This document shows, piece by piece, positions 17,722-26,723 of a DNA stretch of 64,000 bases. Numbering within the stretch: position 1 is the stretch's first letter; every line of letters begins with the position of its first letter. Origin of the DNA: Shimia sp. Alg240-R146 (lineage in GTDB: Bacteria; Pseudomonadota; Alphaproteobacteria; Rhodobacterales; Rhodobacteraceae); NCBI RefSeq assembly GCF_947331465.1, contig NZ_CAMZOK010000001.1:1-64000 (forward strand). Reading direction: 5' to 3'. Below the pieces are notes generated by a model, which saw only the letters and a program-made list of their open reading frames with translations, was not told the DNA's origin and searched no databases. The translations under genes were made by a program, and so were the position numbers.

Positions 17722-18942
17722 TCAGTCGTATTTGCGCTGATCTTCGATCACGATGCCGTCCTTGGGCAGGCTGCCCGGGGCGACGATCTCGACGATGCCC
17801 TTAAGCTTCAGCGCGTCCGCCACGGAGGCACCGTAAGCGTCGGCGGCGTCGGCGGGTGACTCGATCTGCACGGTCATCACATCCATCTCGCCGGAACGGG
17901 TGGCAATCACACGCGCCTTGGTGACTTCGTCGTGTTTGGCCACAAACGCCGCAACCTGCTCGGGGCGGACAAACATACCTTTGATCTTTGCGGTCTGATC
18001 GGCACGGCCCATCCAACCCTTGATGCGCATGTTGGTCCGCCCACAAGGGCTTTGCCCGGGAAGGACGGCGGAGAGGTCGCCGGTGGCAAAGCGGATGAGC
18101 GGATAATCAGGGTTGAGCGTGGTGACGACAACTTCGCCAACTTCGCCCGGCGCAACAGGCGTGCCTGTGCCCGGCGTGACGATTTCCACGATCACACCAT
18201 CGTCGATAATCATGCCTTCCATGGCGTCGGATTCATAGGCGATCGAGCCCAGATCGGCGGTGCCATAACCTTGCAGACATTTGATGCCGCGATCGGCGTA
18301 TTCCTGACGCAGAGACGGGAACAGCGCGCCGCCGCCGACGGTGGCTTTGGTGATGGCGAGCTTTTCGCCCATCTCTTCGGCCTTATCGAGGATGATCTTG
18401 AGGTAATCCGGCGTGCCGGCGTAGGCGGTGGTGCCAATATCGGCGGCCGCGCGGACCTGCATTTCGGTCTGGCCGACACCGGCAGGCAGCACCTTGGCGC
18501 CCACGGCACGTGCGCCGCTTTCAAACATCATGCCTGCAGGTGTCAGATGGTAGGAGAAGCAGTTTTGCACGATGTCATCCGCACCGATGCCAACAGCATG
18601 CAACACGCGACCAAAGCGGAACCAATCGGATGTGTGGCCACCGGGTTCATAGATCGGGCCCGGCGATTGAAACACGTGCACGAGGTTCGGGTTTTTCAGG
18701 TTGGCAAAGCCACCAAGTGGACCGTTGGCTTTTTGGGCAGCGCCCAGTTCGGATTTACGCAACACCGGCAAAGTCGCGAGCGCCTCTATTGAGGCGATTG
18801 ACGCCGGATCAACATCGCCAAGAGCGTTTGCGTAACCGGGCAGCGCCATTGCGCGGGTGATCTGTCGCGGCAGTGCCTCGGCCAAATCTGCTGCGCGCTG
18901 GTCTGCGCTGCGGGTTTCCAACTCGTCAAAAAAGCGGCTCAT
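17722..18942 (-). CDS. PaaK-like phenylacetate-CoA ligase family protein
   Basis: This 406-residue adenylate-forming enzyme has the PaaK-type features VHVFQSPGPIYEPGG, YAGTPDYLKIIL, KATVGGGALFPSLRQ, LQGYGTADLGSIAYES and the C-terminal hinge region VKGMFVRPEQV. It would activate an aromatic or other carboxylic acid to a CoA ester with ATP. It is the last gene of cluster A. A different acyl-CoA ligase heads the same cluster. The substrate is unknown; no other phenylacetate genes are nearby. Confidence 0.85.
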   Translation of the reverse strand: MSRFFDELETRSADQRAADLAEALPRQITRAMALPGYANALGDVDPASIASIEALATLPVLRKSELGAAQKANGPLGGFANLKNPNLVHVFQSPGPIYEPGGHTSDWFRFGRVLHAVGIGADDIVQNCFSYHLTPAGMMFESGARAVGAKVLPAGVGQTEMQVRAAADIGTTAYAGTPDYLKIILDKAEEMGEKLAITKATVGGGALFPSLRQEYADRGIKCLQGYGTADLGSIAYESDAMEGMIIDDGVIVEIVTPGTGTPVAPGEVGEVVVTTLNPDYPLIRFATGDLSAVLPGQSPCGRTNMRIKGWMGRADQTAKIKGMFVRPEQVAAFVAKHDEVTKARVIATRSGEMDVMTVQIESPADAADAYGASVADALKLKGIVEIVAPGSLPKDGIVIEDQRKYD

Positions 18943-19083
18943 GGTGCCATCCTTTGTGTGTCACAAGCCGCGTTTCGAGCGGCAAATAGAGGACGTGCCG
19001 CGCCTGCGATCACCGCGCGGAACAAGTTTCATTCAATTGCCCTGGATGGGCGGGCGGGCGCAAAAAACAGCGCCCAGAAAGCC

Positions 19084-19902
19084 TTAGCTCAGCCAACGTT
19101 TGCGGCGGCGATAAGAGCGCACGTCGCGGAACGACTTGCGACCCTCCTCAGACATGCCGAGGTAAAATTCTTTTACATCAGGGTTTTCGCGCAGTTCTGC
19201 CGCTGGGCCATCCATCACGACGCGACCGGATTCCAGAATGTAGCCGTAATGCGCAAAGCGCAGCGCCACGTTAGTATTCTGCTCCGCTAGCAAGAAGGTC
19301 GCGCCTTCCTTTTCGTTGAGGTCTTTGACAATGCCAAAGATCTCCTCAACCAATTGCGGCGCGAGACCCATAGACGGTTCGTCCAGCAGAATACATTCCG
19401 GCTTGCTCATCAGAGCACGGCCAATTGCGACCATCTGTTGCTCGCCGCCCGAGGTATAGCCCGCCTGCGATTTGCGGCGTTCTTTCAGGCGTGGGAAATA
19501 GGTGTAGACCATCTCTAGATCTGCGCTGACTTGACCACCGCTGCGGGTATACGCGCCAGTCAGCAGGTTTTCTTCGACGGTCAGGTGTTCAAAGCAGTGA
19601 CGGCCTTCCATCACCTGGATCACACCTTTTTTCACAAGCGCCGCCGGATCGAGCTCGGCGATGGGTTCGTTGCGATACGTGATCGAGCCTTTGGTGACTT
19701 CGCCGCGCTCGGAGTGCAACAGGTTCGAAATCGCCTTTAGCGTTGTAGTCTTGCCCGCGCCGTTGCCGCCAAGAAGGGCAGTGATGCCGCCCTTGGGCAC
19801 GCTCAGGCTTACGCCTTTGAGCACGAGGATCACGTGGTTGTAGATCACTTCGATGTTGTTGACCTCAAGAAGTGTCTCTTCGGTGCGACCAGCGTCAAGC
19901 AT
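19084..19902 (-). CDS. LivF-type ABC transporter ATP-binding protein (cluster A)
   Basis: This 272-residue ATPase has Walker A GGNGAGKTTT, signature TSGGEQQM, Walker B CILLDEPSMGL and H-loop region FLLAEQN, as in branched-chain amino acid type LivF. The C-terminus carries a basic tail EEGRKSFRDVRSYRRRKRW beyond the normal FYLG end. It pairs with LivG of the same cluster. It lies between the substrate-binding protein gene and the PaaK-like gene. Confidence 0.92.
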   Translation of the reverse strand: MLDAGRTEETLLEVNNIEVIYNHVILVLKGVSLSVPKGGITALLGGNGAGKTTTLKAISNLLHSERGEVTKGSITYRNEPIAELDPAALVKKGVIQVMEGRHCFEHLTVEENLLTGAYTRSGGQVSADLEMVYTYFPRLKERRKSQAGYTSGGEQQMVAIGRALMSKPECILLDEPSMGLAPQLVEEIFGIVKDLNEKEGATFLLAEQNTNVALRFAHYGYILESGRVVMDGPAAELRENPDVKEFYLGMSEEGRKSFRDVRSYRRRKRWLS

Positions 19903-19975
19903 GTGCGTTGTCTTTCGTCTCGTGGGGTGATGTGTCCCGGCCGGTTGCCGGCCGGGACGATCGTTTCAAAGCGCC

Positions 19976-21259
19976 TTAGTTACAGGCGTTTTCGATGTTG
20001 TTTTCTGCTGCATAAGCACCGGAATCTTCTGCGATCAGCGCGCCGATCACTTCCATGTCGGTTTCTGCAAAGTCAGAGATCAGCGACCAAGTCTGGCTTG
20101 CCGCATCCCACTGAGTCACACCAACGAGACCGGGGCCGCCGTGGTTTTCGCAGGACACGTCGAAGGACGGACCGAAGTTTGGCATGCCGAGGCTGGCCAT
20201 CTTGTCTTCAGTGATCGACAGAGCTTCCATACCATCACGCATCTGACCTGCGTTGATGTCGGCAACGCCGTGGATTTCTTGAGCGGTTTTCACAGCTTCT
20301 GCTGCGAGCATCGCCGCGTACATGCCACGGTTATACAGAACGTTGCCGATCTGATCGCCGGCACCAGCCGCTTTGCCTGCATCGACAACGTGCTTCTGGA
20401 TGTCTGCAAAGATCGGGAAGTCACGACCAACGTTGTGGAAAGTCAGAGCTTTGTAGCCGTTGGCTTTGTCGCCAGCGGACAGAACGTCATGCTCTGCACC
20501 GGACCACCAGATGCCGATGAAGTTTTCCATTGGGAAGCGGATGTTTGCGGCTTCCTGAATGGCAACTTGGTTCATCACGCCCCAGCCCCACATCAGAACT
20601 GTGTCAGGCTTTTCACGACGGATCTGCAGCCACTGGGATTTCTGCTCCTGACCGGGGTGGTCAACAGGCAGAAGGCTCAGTTCAAAACCGTGCTTCTTCT
20701 GCAGCTCTTCGAGCGTGCGGATTGGCTCTTTGCCGTAAGCGGAGTTGTGGTAAACCAGCGCGATTTTGTGACCGTTCAGGTCGCCATCGTTTTCAGCCAG
20801 CAGATAGTTGATCGCGCCGGATGCACCGTTCCAGTACGTGCCTGGATAGTTGAAGGTGTGGCTGAACACTTCGCCGTTGGCGGCAGATGTACGGCCATAG
20901 CCCATTGTGTGCATCGGGATGTTGTCAGCAGTCGTTTTGGGGATCAGCTGATAAGTGATGCCGGTGGACAGCGGTTGATACACCAGAGCGCCTTCGCCCT
21001 TGGTGGATTCGTAGCATTCCACACCTTTTTCGGTGTTGTAGCCGGTTTCACATTCCAACAGACGAGTTGGAACGCCACCGATACCGCCGTCACGCTCGTT
21101 CAGCAGCGTGAAGTAATCGGCGTAGCCATCCGCAAACGGGATGCCGCCTGCGGCGTATGGGCCAGTGCGGTAGCTCAGCGATGGGAACACGAGGTCCGCC
21201 ATTGCCGGAGCGGCTGCCATTACGGCGGTCACGGCCATGGTTGCTAGTTTCATCTTCAT
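19976..21259 (-). CDS. periplasmic substrate-binding protein of LIV-type ABC transporter (cluster A)
   Basis: This 427-residue protein has a signal peptide (MKMKLATMAVTAVMAAAPAMA) and a type I periplasmic-binding fold, seen from SYRTGPYAAGGIPFADGYADYF, GGIGG at the first ligand lobe, HKIALVYHNSAYGKEP and TVLMWGWGVMNQ. Family members bind branched-chain amino acids, amides or aromatic and organic acids; the ligase neighbours favour an acid. The only signal-peptide gene of the operon and probably its most abundant product. Confidence 0.9.
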   Translation of the reverse strand: MKMKLATMAVTAVMAAAPAMADLVFPSLSYRTGPYAAGGIPFADGYADYFTLLNERDGGIGGVPTRLLECETGYNTEKGVECYESTKGEGALVYQPLSTGITYQLIPKTTADNIPMHTMGYGRTSAANGEVFSHTFNYPGTYWNGASGAINYLLAENDGDLNGHKIALVYHNSAYGKEPIRTLEELQKKHGFELSLLPVDHPGQEQKSQWLQIRREKPDTVLMWGWGVMNQVAIQEAANIRFPMENFIGIWWSGAEHDVLSAGDKANGYKALTFHNVGRDFPIFADIQKHVVDAGKAAGAGDQIGNVLYNRGMYAAMLAAEAVKTAQEIHGVADINAGQMRDGMEALSITEDKMASLGMPNFGPSFDVSCENHGGPGLVGVTQWDAASQTWSLISDFAETDMEVIGALIAEDSGAYAAENNIENACN

Positions 21260-21334
21260 CGGGTTTCCTCCCTTGGTTTATTCCGATGTGTGCCGAGGCC
21301 TCCCCGCCCCGGAATGGTTGGTTCTGGCCCCGCC

Positions 21335-22411
21335 TTAGTGCGGGAAGGGCCACAACCGCAGTTTCTGTTTCGTCACGCGCCAGAGTTGGGCAAGGCCGTG
21401 TGGTTCCAGGATCAGGAACAACACGATCAGACCGCCCACGATCACTAACTGCAGGTGAGCCACGATGTCAGTGGGCCAACCCAGCATGTCCACGCCTACC
21501 ACCTTCAGCACCACGGGGAGCAGCACGAGGAAGGCAGCGCCCGCGAAGGAGCCGAAGATCGAGCCCAGACCACCGATGATGATCATAAAGAGCACGAGGA
21601 ACGATTTGTTGATGCCAAAGACTTCGCCCACTTCGACGGCGCCAAGATACAGTGCAAAGAACAGCGCGCCCGAGATGCCGACAAAGAAGCCAGAGACCGC
21701 AAAGGCGCTGATCTTGGCCTTGAGCGGGTTCACCCCGATGATCTCAGCAGCAATATCCATGTCACGGATCGCCATCCATTTGCGTCCAGCCATGCCGCGC
21801 GTCAGGTTACGAGCAATCAGCGCGCTGAGCACCAAAAACACGAGGCAGAACAGATAAGCCGCCCAGGCTTCGGTGTTGGGGCCGGTCACGGGAAAGCCGA
21901 ACACGGTGCGTTCCGGTGCGTTGATCTGACCCGATGCCGAGTAGTTGTAGAACCACGGCACCCGGTTAAAGAGCCACACCAAAAAGAACTGCGCCGCCAG
22001 TGTCGCCACCGCGAGGTAGAAGCCTTTGATGCGCAGGCTTGGCAGGCCAAACATAACGCAGACAAAGGCCGTCACGCCGCCGGAAAGCAGCACGTGGAAG
22101 AATATGTTGATCTCTGGAAAGCCGGTCATAAACTTGTAGCAGGCATAAGCCCCCACAGCCATGAAACCGCCTGTGCCGAGCGACACCTGTCCGCAATAGC
22201 CGACAAGAATGTTCAGGCCGATGGCCGCGATCGAGTAGATCAGGAACGGCAGCAGGATCGCGTTCGCCCAGTAATCGTTGATCAGGAACGGCACCACCAG
22301 AAAGGCAAACGCCAGCACCACGTAATAGCCTTTGCGATCAATTTTGATCGGGAAAGTCTGGTTATCCGCGGCGTAGTTGGTTTTGAAATCGCCAGCTTCA
22401 CGATAGAACAT
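21335..22411 (-). CDS. LivM-type ABC transporter permease (cluster A)
   Basis: This 358-residue inner-membrane protein has about ten helices and the LivM landmarks NILVGYCGQVSLGTGGFMAVGAYA, LRIKGFYLAVATLAAQ and FMIIIGGLGSIFGSFAGAAFLVLLPVVL. Its ATG overlaps the stop of the small membrane protein gene (ATGA). It forms the translocation channel with LivH. Confidence 0.93.
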   Translation of the reverse strand: MFYREAGDFKTNYAADNQTFPIKIDRKGYYVVLAFAFLVVPFLINDYWANAILLPFLIYSIAAIGLNILVGYCGQVSLGTGGFMAVGAYACYKFMTGFPEINIFFHVLLSGGVTAFVCVMFGLPSLRIKGFYLAVATLAAQFFLVWLFNRVPWFYNYSASGQINAPERTVFGFPVTGPNTEAWAAYLFCLVFLVLSALIARNLTRGMAGRKWMAIRDMDIAAEIIGVNPLKAKISAFAVSGFFVGISGALFFALYLGAVEVGEVFGINKSFLVLFMIIIGGLGSIFGSFAGAAFLVLLPVVLKVVGVDMLGWPTDIVAHLQLVIVGGLIVLFLILEPHGLAQLWRVTKQKLRLWPFPH

Positions 22412-22668
22412 CAGGCGGTCTCCTCGTTGTATTCTTTTTCAAGGTGGGACCGGTCCGCCCGGTTCCGTTGTTTGGCATATCCGGTGCGCTCTGAGTGGTG
22501 CACCAGTTGGAAGTAGGCCCAGATGCCCGCTGCTGCGCCCAGTGCCGCTAGAACAGCCGCGATGGTCATCTGTTGACCGTTGGCCGGGTCGGAGGTCAGG
22601 GCAAGGAACCCGAAGGCCCAGAAACCTGACCATGCGATCACGTTGAGAATGGCAATCAGCTTGGGCAT
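22411..22668 (-). CDS. small membrane protein between livH and livM
   Basis: An 85-residue protein, MPKLIAILNVIAWSGFW, with two predicted transmembrane helices (about 5-25 and 34-57) and a charged cytoplasmic tail ending HLEKEYNEETA. It starts 6 bp after the livH stop and overlaps the livM start by ATGA. No family recognised. The paralogous cluster B has no counterpart. It may be a transporter accessory subunit; this is inferred from position only. Confidence 0.72.
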   Translation of the reverse strand: MPKLIAILNVIAWSGFWAFGFLALTSDPANGQQMTIAAVLAALGAAAGIWAYFQLVHHSERTGYAKQRNRADRSHLEKEYNEETA

Positions 22669-22673
22669 CTGCG

Positions 22674-23702
22674 TCACACCCTTTCGATGATCTTTTCGCC
22701 GAACAGACCTTGTGGCCGGAAGACGAGGAAGACGAGAGCGAGCACATAGGCAAACCAGTTCTCGGTTGCGCCACCAAGGTTGATGATGCCGCCAAAACAC
22801 TGGCCGATACCGAAGCAGTATTCGAACATTTTCTCACCGACACCGATGATCAGTCCGCCAACAATGGCGCCCGGGATCGAGGTAAAGCCGCCCAGCATCA
22901 GTACCGGCAGAGCCTTGAGCGCGATCAGAGACAGCGAGAACTGCACGCCCGATTTGGCGCCCCACATGATGCCCGCAACCAGCGCGACAAACCCCGCGAG
23001 CGACCAGACCAGAACCCAGATGAAGTTCAGCGAGATGCCGACCGACAAAGCGGCTTGGTGGTCATCGGCCACAGCGCGCATGGCGCGGCCCTGTTTGGTG
23101 TATTGGCTGAACGCCACCAGCGCGACCACAAGGACAATGGCTACAATCGCCGCCGAGATGTCGAGGTTGTCGATAAAGAAACCAACGCCCCAAGCATTGT
23201 AGGCTGCTTCGTCAATCGCGAGGTTCATACCCTGCGGCAAGCAAAGTTCACCTGGAAGACAGAAGGTCAGCGTTTTGATCTCGGAGTTCCACATCAGGTC
23301 TGCAAACCCTTCGAGGAAATAGGCCAGACCAATGGTCGCCATAAACAGAATGATCGGCTCTTGGCCCACCAGATGGCGGAACACGAATTTCTGCACGGCC
23401 CAAGCCAACAGGATCATCACGCCTACAGTCAGGATCAAGGCCGCAAACGACGGCACGTTCCATCCGAAGTGGTGAATGTGCGTGCCGAATATGGCGTTGA
23501 TCAAGTGCGCGAAGGGTATTTGGCCGTTCTGGATGCCCACAAGGGTCATCGCCGCGAACAGCGCCATGACGCCTTGGGCAAAGTTGAAGATACCGGACGC
23601 TTTGTAGATCAACACAAAGCCCAGCGCGACGAGCGCATAAAGCACGCCAGCCATGAGGCCGTTTGCGAAAACCTCTGACGCAAATACGATTTGTTCAAGC
23701 AT
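22674..23702 (-). CDS. LivH-type ABC transporter permease (cluster A)
   Basis: This 342-residue permease has the LivH pattern: FANGLMAGVLYALVALGFVLIYKASGIFNFAQGVMALFAAM, YTKQGRAMRAVADD and PVLMLGGFTSIPGAIVGGLIIGVGEKM. It is longer than most LivH proteins (about 290) owing to an insertion around residues 130-180 containing a cysteine pair (FCLPGELCLP) in a predicted periplasmic loop. Confidence 0.92.
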   Translation of the reverse strand: MLEQIVFASEVFANGLMAGVLYALVALGFVLIYKASGIFNFAQGVMALFAAMTLVGIQNGQIPFAHLINAIFGTHIHHFGWNVPSFAALILTVGVMILLAWAVQKFVFRHLVGQEPIILFMATIGLAYFLEGFADLMWNSEIKTLTFCLPGELCLPQGMNLAIDEAAYNAWGVGFFIDNLDISAAIVAIVLVVALVAFSQYTKQGRAMRAVADDHQAALSVGISLNFIWVLVWSLAGFVALVAGIMWGAKSGVQFSLSLIALKALPVLMLGGFTSIPGAIVGGLIIGVGEKMFEYCFGIGQCFGGIINLGGATENWFAYVLALVFLVFRPQGLFGEKIIERV

Positions 23703-23743
23703 CTGAGACGCCTCCGGTTTTTACTTGGATATCAAAGAGGTGA

Positions 23744-24559
23744 TTAGTCATGTGCCACCCCCAGATAAGCGTCGATGACGGCTTGGTTGTTGCGCACTTC
23801 GGTTGGGGTGCCGTCGCCGATCTTTTTGCCGTAGTCCATGACCACAACCCGATCCGACAGATCCATAACCACACCCATATCGTGTTCGATCAACGCGATG
23901 GTCGTGCCAAATTCGTCGTTCATGTCGAGAATAAAGCGCGACATGTCCTCTTTTTCCTCAACGTTCATGCCCGCCATCGGCTCGTCCAACAGCAAGATCG
24001 ACGGCTCAGCCGCCAAGGCCCGCGCCAGTTCGACCCGTTTCTTCAAACCATATGGCAAACGGCCAACTGGCGTTTTGCGGATCGCTTGAATTTCAAGGAA
24101 GTCGATAATCCTTTCGACGGCCTCGCGGTTTTCCGTTTCTTCCCGCTCGGCTTTGCCTTTCCAGATCGCCTGACCCAACAGTCCGGTTGTCATCTGGCGA
24201 ATACGGCCGGTCATAACGTTGTCCAGAACCGTCATCCCTTCAAACAGCGCGATGTTCTGGAATGTACGCGCGATGCCTTGTTGCGCGACCTGATAAGGAC
24301 GCATTGGCGGACGCTTGGCGCCCTTGTACCAAACTTCGCCTTCTTGCGGCACATAGAAGCCCGAGATCACGTTCAGCATCGACGATTTTCCAGCGCCGTT
24401 GGGGCCGATAATCGCGCGAATTTCGCCTTCTCGGATGTCAAAAGAGATATCCGTGATCGCCTTTACCCCGCCAAAGCGCAGTGTGATGTTTTTCATTTCC
24501 ATCACGGTCGGGCCGATGGTGCGACCGTCATCTGTGACGTAGCTGTCCTGCGTGCTCAT
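23744..24559 (-). CDS. LivG-type ABC transporter ATP-binding protein (cluster A)
   Basis: This 271-residue ATPase contains Walker [12 protein letters not shown]-loop region RTFQNIALFEGMTV, LivG-type signature region LPYGLKKRVELARAL and Walker B ILLLDEPMAGMN. Its ATG overlaps the ligase stop (ATGA), so translational coupling is likely. It works with LivF on the LivHM channel. Confidence 0.93.
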   Translation of the reverse strand: MSTQDSYVTDDGRTIGPTVMEMKNITLRFGGVKAITDISFDIREGEIRAIIGPNGAGKSSMLNVISGFYVPQEGEVWYKGAKRPPMRPYQVAQQGIARTFQNIALFEGMTVLDNVMTGRIRQMTTGLLGQAIWKGKAEREETENREAVERIIDFLEIQAIRKTPVGRLPYGLKKRVELARALAAEPSILLLDEPMAGMNVEEKEDMSRFILDMNDEFGTTIALIEHDMGVVMDLSDRVVVMDYGKKIGDGTPTEVRNNQAVIDAYLGVAHD

Positions 24560-26526
24560 TCTGCGGCTACCTTTGCTGCGGTTGAGACTACAGCGGCGTC
24601 GCGCAGTTCCAGCGTGGCGCTGATGCTGCCCTTGCGGCCGTCTTCATAAGTAACTTCGGTGACTGTCGAGACTTCGGAGGCCCCGGAATACAGCGCGTCG
24701 ATCAGGTCTTTGAACTTGTCAGCCACGATCACGCGACGCACTTTGCGGGTGCGGGTCATTTCGCCGTCATCCGCATCCAGTTCTTTATGCAACACGAGGA
24801 AACGGTGGATCTGGCAGCCTGCCAACATCGGATCAGCCGCAACAGATTTGTTCACGGTCTCAACATGTTCACGAATGCTGTCGAGCACTTTGGGGTGTCC
24901 GGCGAGTTCCTGATAAGACGCATACGCAATGTTGTTGCGTTCCGCCCAGTTGCCCACCGCCGTCAGGTCAATGTTGATAAAGGCCACACAGCGGTCTTTG
25001 CCGTTGCCAAACAGAACCGCCTCAAGAATGTCGGGATAGAACTTGAGTTTGTTCTCGACATATTTCGGCGCGAACATTGACCCATCGGCCATTTTGCCAA
25101 CGTCCTTGGCGCGGTCGATGATGCGCAGGTGACCAGAGTCTTCTTCGAAGAAACCAGCGTCACCCGTGGCAACCCAGCCTTCGGCGTCTTTGGTCGATGC
25201 TGTGGATTCGGGGTTATTGTAGTATTCAACGAACGTGCCAGGGCTGCGGTAGAAAATCTCGCCGTTGTCGGCAATTTTGATTTCCACATCGGGGCTCGGT
25301 ACACCAACGGTATCCGCCCGCACCTCGCCATCAGGCTGCGCGGTGATGAACACGGTAGCCTCGGTCTGACCGTAGAGCTGTTTCAGGTTGATGCCGAGCG
25401 AACGGTAGAATTCAAAAATCTCCGGTCCGATCGCCTCACCCGCAGTGTAACCCACACGCACCCGGCCAAAGCCAAGCGTGTCTTTGAGCGGGCCATACAC
25501 CAAGAATTCGCCAAGTTTGTACTTCAGCTTGTCCATGCCACCGACGGGCTTGCCATCAAGAATGTCGCCGCCAACTTTCTTGGCGTGCGCCATAAAGTGT
25601 TTGAACATGCGACGCTTCATTGGGCTCGCGTCTTCCATACGGATCATGACGCTGGTCAGCTGTGTTTCGAACACGCGTGGTGGTGCGAAATAATACGTCG
25701 GGCCAATCTCGCGCAGGTCGGTCATCATGGTGTCTGGCGATTCCGGACAGTTCACACAGAAACCAGTCCAGTAGGCCTGACCAATCGAGAAGATGAAATC
25801 ACCCACCCAAGCCATCGGCAGGTAGGCCAGAATTTCTTCGCCAGCGCCGAGGTTGTCGAATTCCGACGAGTTCTTGGCGCTTTCGATCACGTTGCGGTTG
25901 GACAGGACAACGCCCTTGGGCTTGCCGGTTGTACCCGATGTGTAAAGCATCACGCAGGTGCTGTCATAAGTCAGCTTGGCGCGACGTTCGTTCAGGTCCG
26001 TGATCCATTCGTCATAGGCCGCACGGCCCTGATTTTGGATGTGGCTGAATTCATGCAGCGCGTGGTGGTCGTACTTCCGAAGACCGCGCGGATCAATGTA
26101 GATCATATGCTCGAACTGATGCAGGCTGTCCTGAATGTCGATGATCTTGTCGACCTGTTCCTGGTCTTCAACGATGGCGTATTTCGCGCCGCAGTGGCCC
26201 AGGATGTATTCCATCTCGTCGGCTGCACTATCGTTATAGACCGGCACCGGCACGGCACCCACGGATTGTGCGGCCACCATTGACCAATAGAAATATGGGC
26301 GATTGCGGCCGATAACGGCAACAAAATCACCCTCGGCTACACCAAGGTTGATCAACCCAAGTGCCAAAGCCTCGATTTCTTTTTCTGTGTCTGCCCAAGT
26401 CCAGCGCTGCCAGATGCCGAACTCTTTTTCCCGATATGCGTCTTTGTCCGCAAACAGGGTGGCGTTCCGCTGCAAGAGCGCCGGGATGGACGCGAGTCCA
26501 CCGGCCGCCTGTGACGACTGTGCCAA
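24556..26526 (-). CDS. AMP-dependent acyl-CoA synthetase (long-chain type), head of cluster A
   Basis: This 656-residue adenylating enzyme has the phosphate-loop MLYTSGTTGKPKGVVLS, KQLYGQTEATVF and the hinge WVATGDAGFFEEDSGHLRIIDRAKDVGK. It makes acyl-CoA from a free acid, CoA and ATP. The start is TTG with GGGAGGA eight bases upstream. It is closely related to the ligase of cluster B (shared REKEFGIWQ near the N-terminus). It heads the operon, so CoA activation is likely coupled to uptake. Confidence 0.9.
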   Translation of the reverse strand: MAQSSQAAGGLASIPALLQRNATLFADKDAYREKEFGIWQRWTWADTEKEIEALALGLINLGVAEGDFVAVIGRNRPYFYWSMVAAQSVGAVPVPVYNDSAADEMEYILGHCGAKYAIVEDQEQVDKIIDIQDSLHQFEHMIYIDPRGLRKYDHHALHEFSHIQNQGRAAYDEWITDLNERRAKLTYDSTCVMLYTSGTTGKPKGVVLSNRNVIESAKNSSEFDNLGAGEEILAYLPMAWVGDFIFSIGQAYWTGFCVNCPESPDTMMTDLREIGPTYYFAPPRVFETQLTSVMIRMEDASPMKRRMFKHFMAHAKKVGGDILDGKPVGGMDKLKYKLGEFLVYGPLKDTLGFGRVRVGYTAGEAIGPEIFEFYRSLGINLKQLYGQTEATVFITAQPDGEVRADTVGVPSPDVEIKIADNGEIFYRSPGTFVEYYNNPESTASTKDAEGWVATGDAGFFEEDSGHLRIIDRAKDVGKMADGSMFAPKYVENKLKFYPDILEAVLFGNGKDRCVAFINIDLTAVGNWAERNNIAYASYQELAGHPKVLDSIREHVETVNKSVAADPMLAGCQIHRFLVLHKELDADDGEMTRTRKVRRVIVADKFKDLIDALYSGASEVSTVTEVTYEDGRKGSISATLELRDAAVVSTAAKVAAE

Positions 26527-26674
26527 ATTGTATTCCTCCCATTCGCCCGCCGATGCGGGCCAAAACCGCCGAAACGATTCTTCACCTCCTAAGGTGCGTG
26601 TTTCAAATTCGTGGTCAACTTTTTCCTGAACATTTCTTAATCCTTACGAATTGTAACAAGGCACATTTCTCTCT

Positions 26675-26702
26675 TTGACACCCGATGGACGAGTGCTAGC
26701 GA
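26675..26702 (+). promoter_or_regulatory. possible promoter of the hybrid histidine kinase
   Basis: TTGACA (26675-26680) followed by 16 bases and TAGCGA. The -35 is perfect, the -10 poor. It lies about 20 bp upstream of the kinase ATG. Confidence 0.4.
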
Positions 26703-26723
26703 TAAAGAGGAAAGGACACCTCT

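Noticed and set aside
26352-26585. Leader-like frame with AGGAGGTG before the cluster A ligase
   Set aside because: It overlaps the ligase start in another frame and its product has no conserved feature, though the Shine-Dalgarno is striking.
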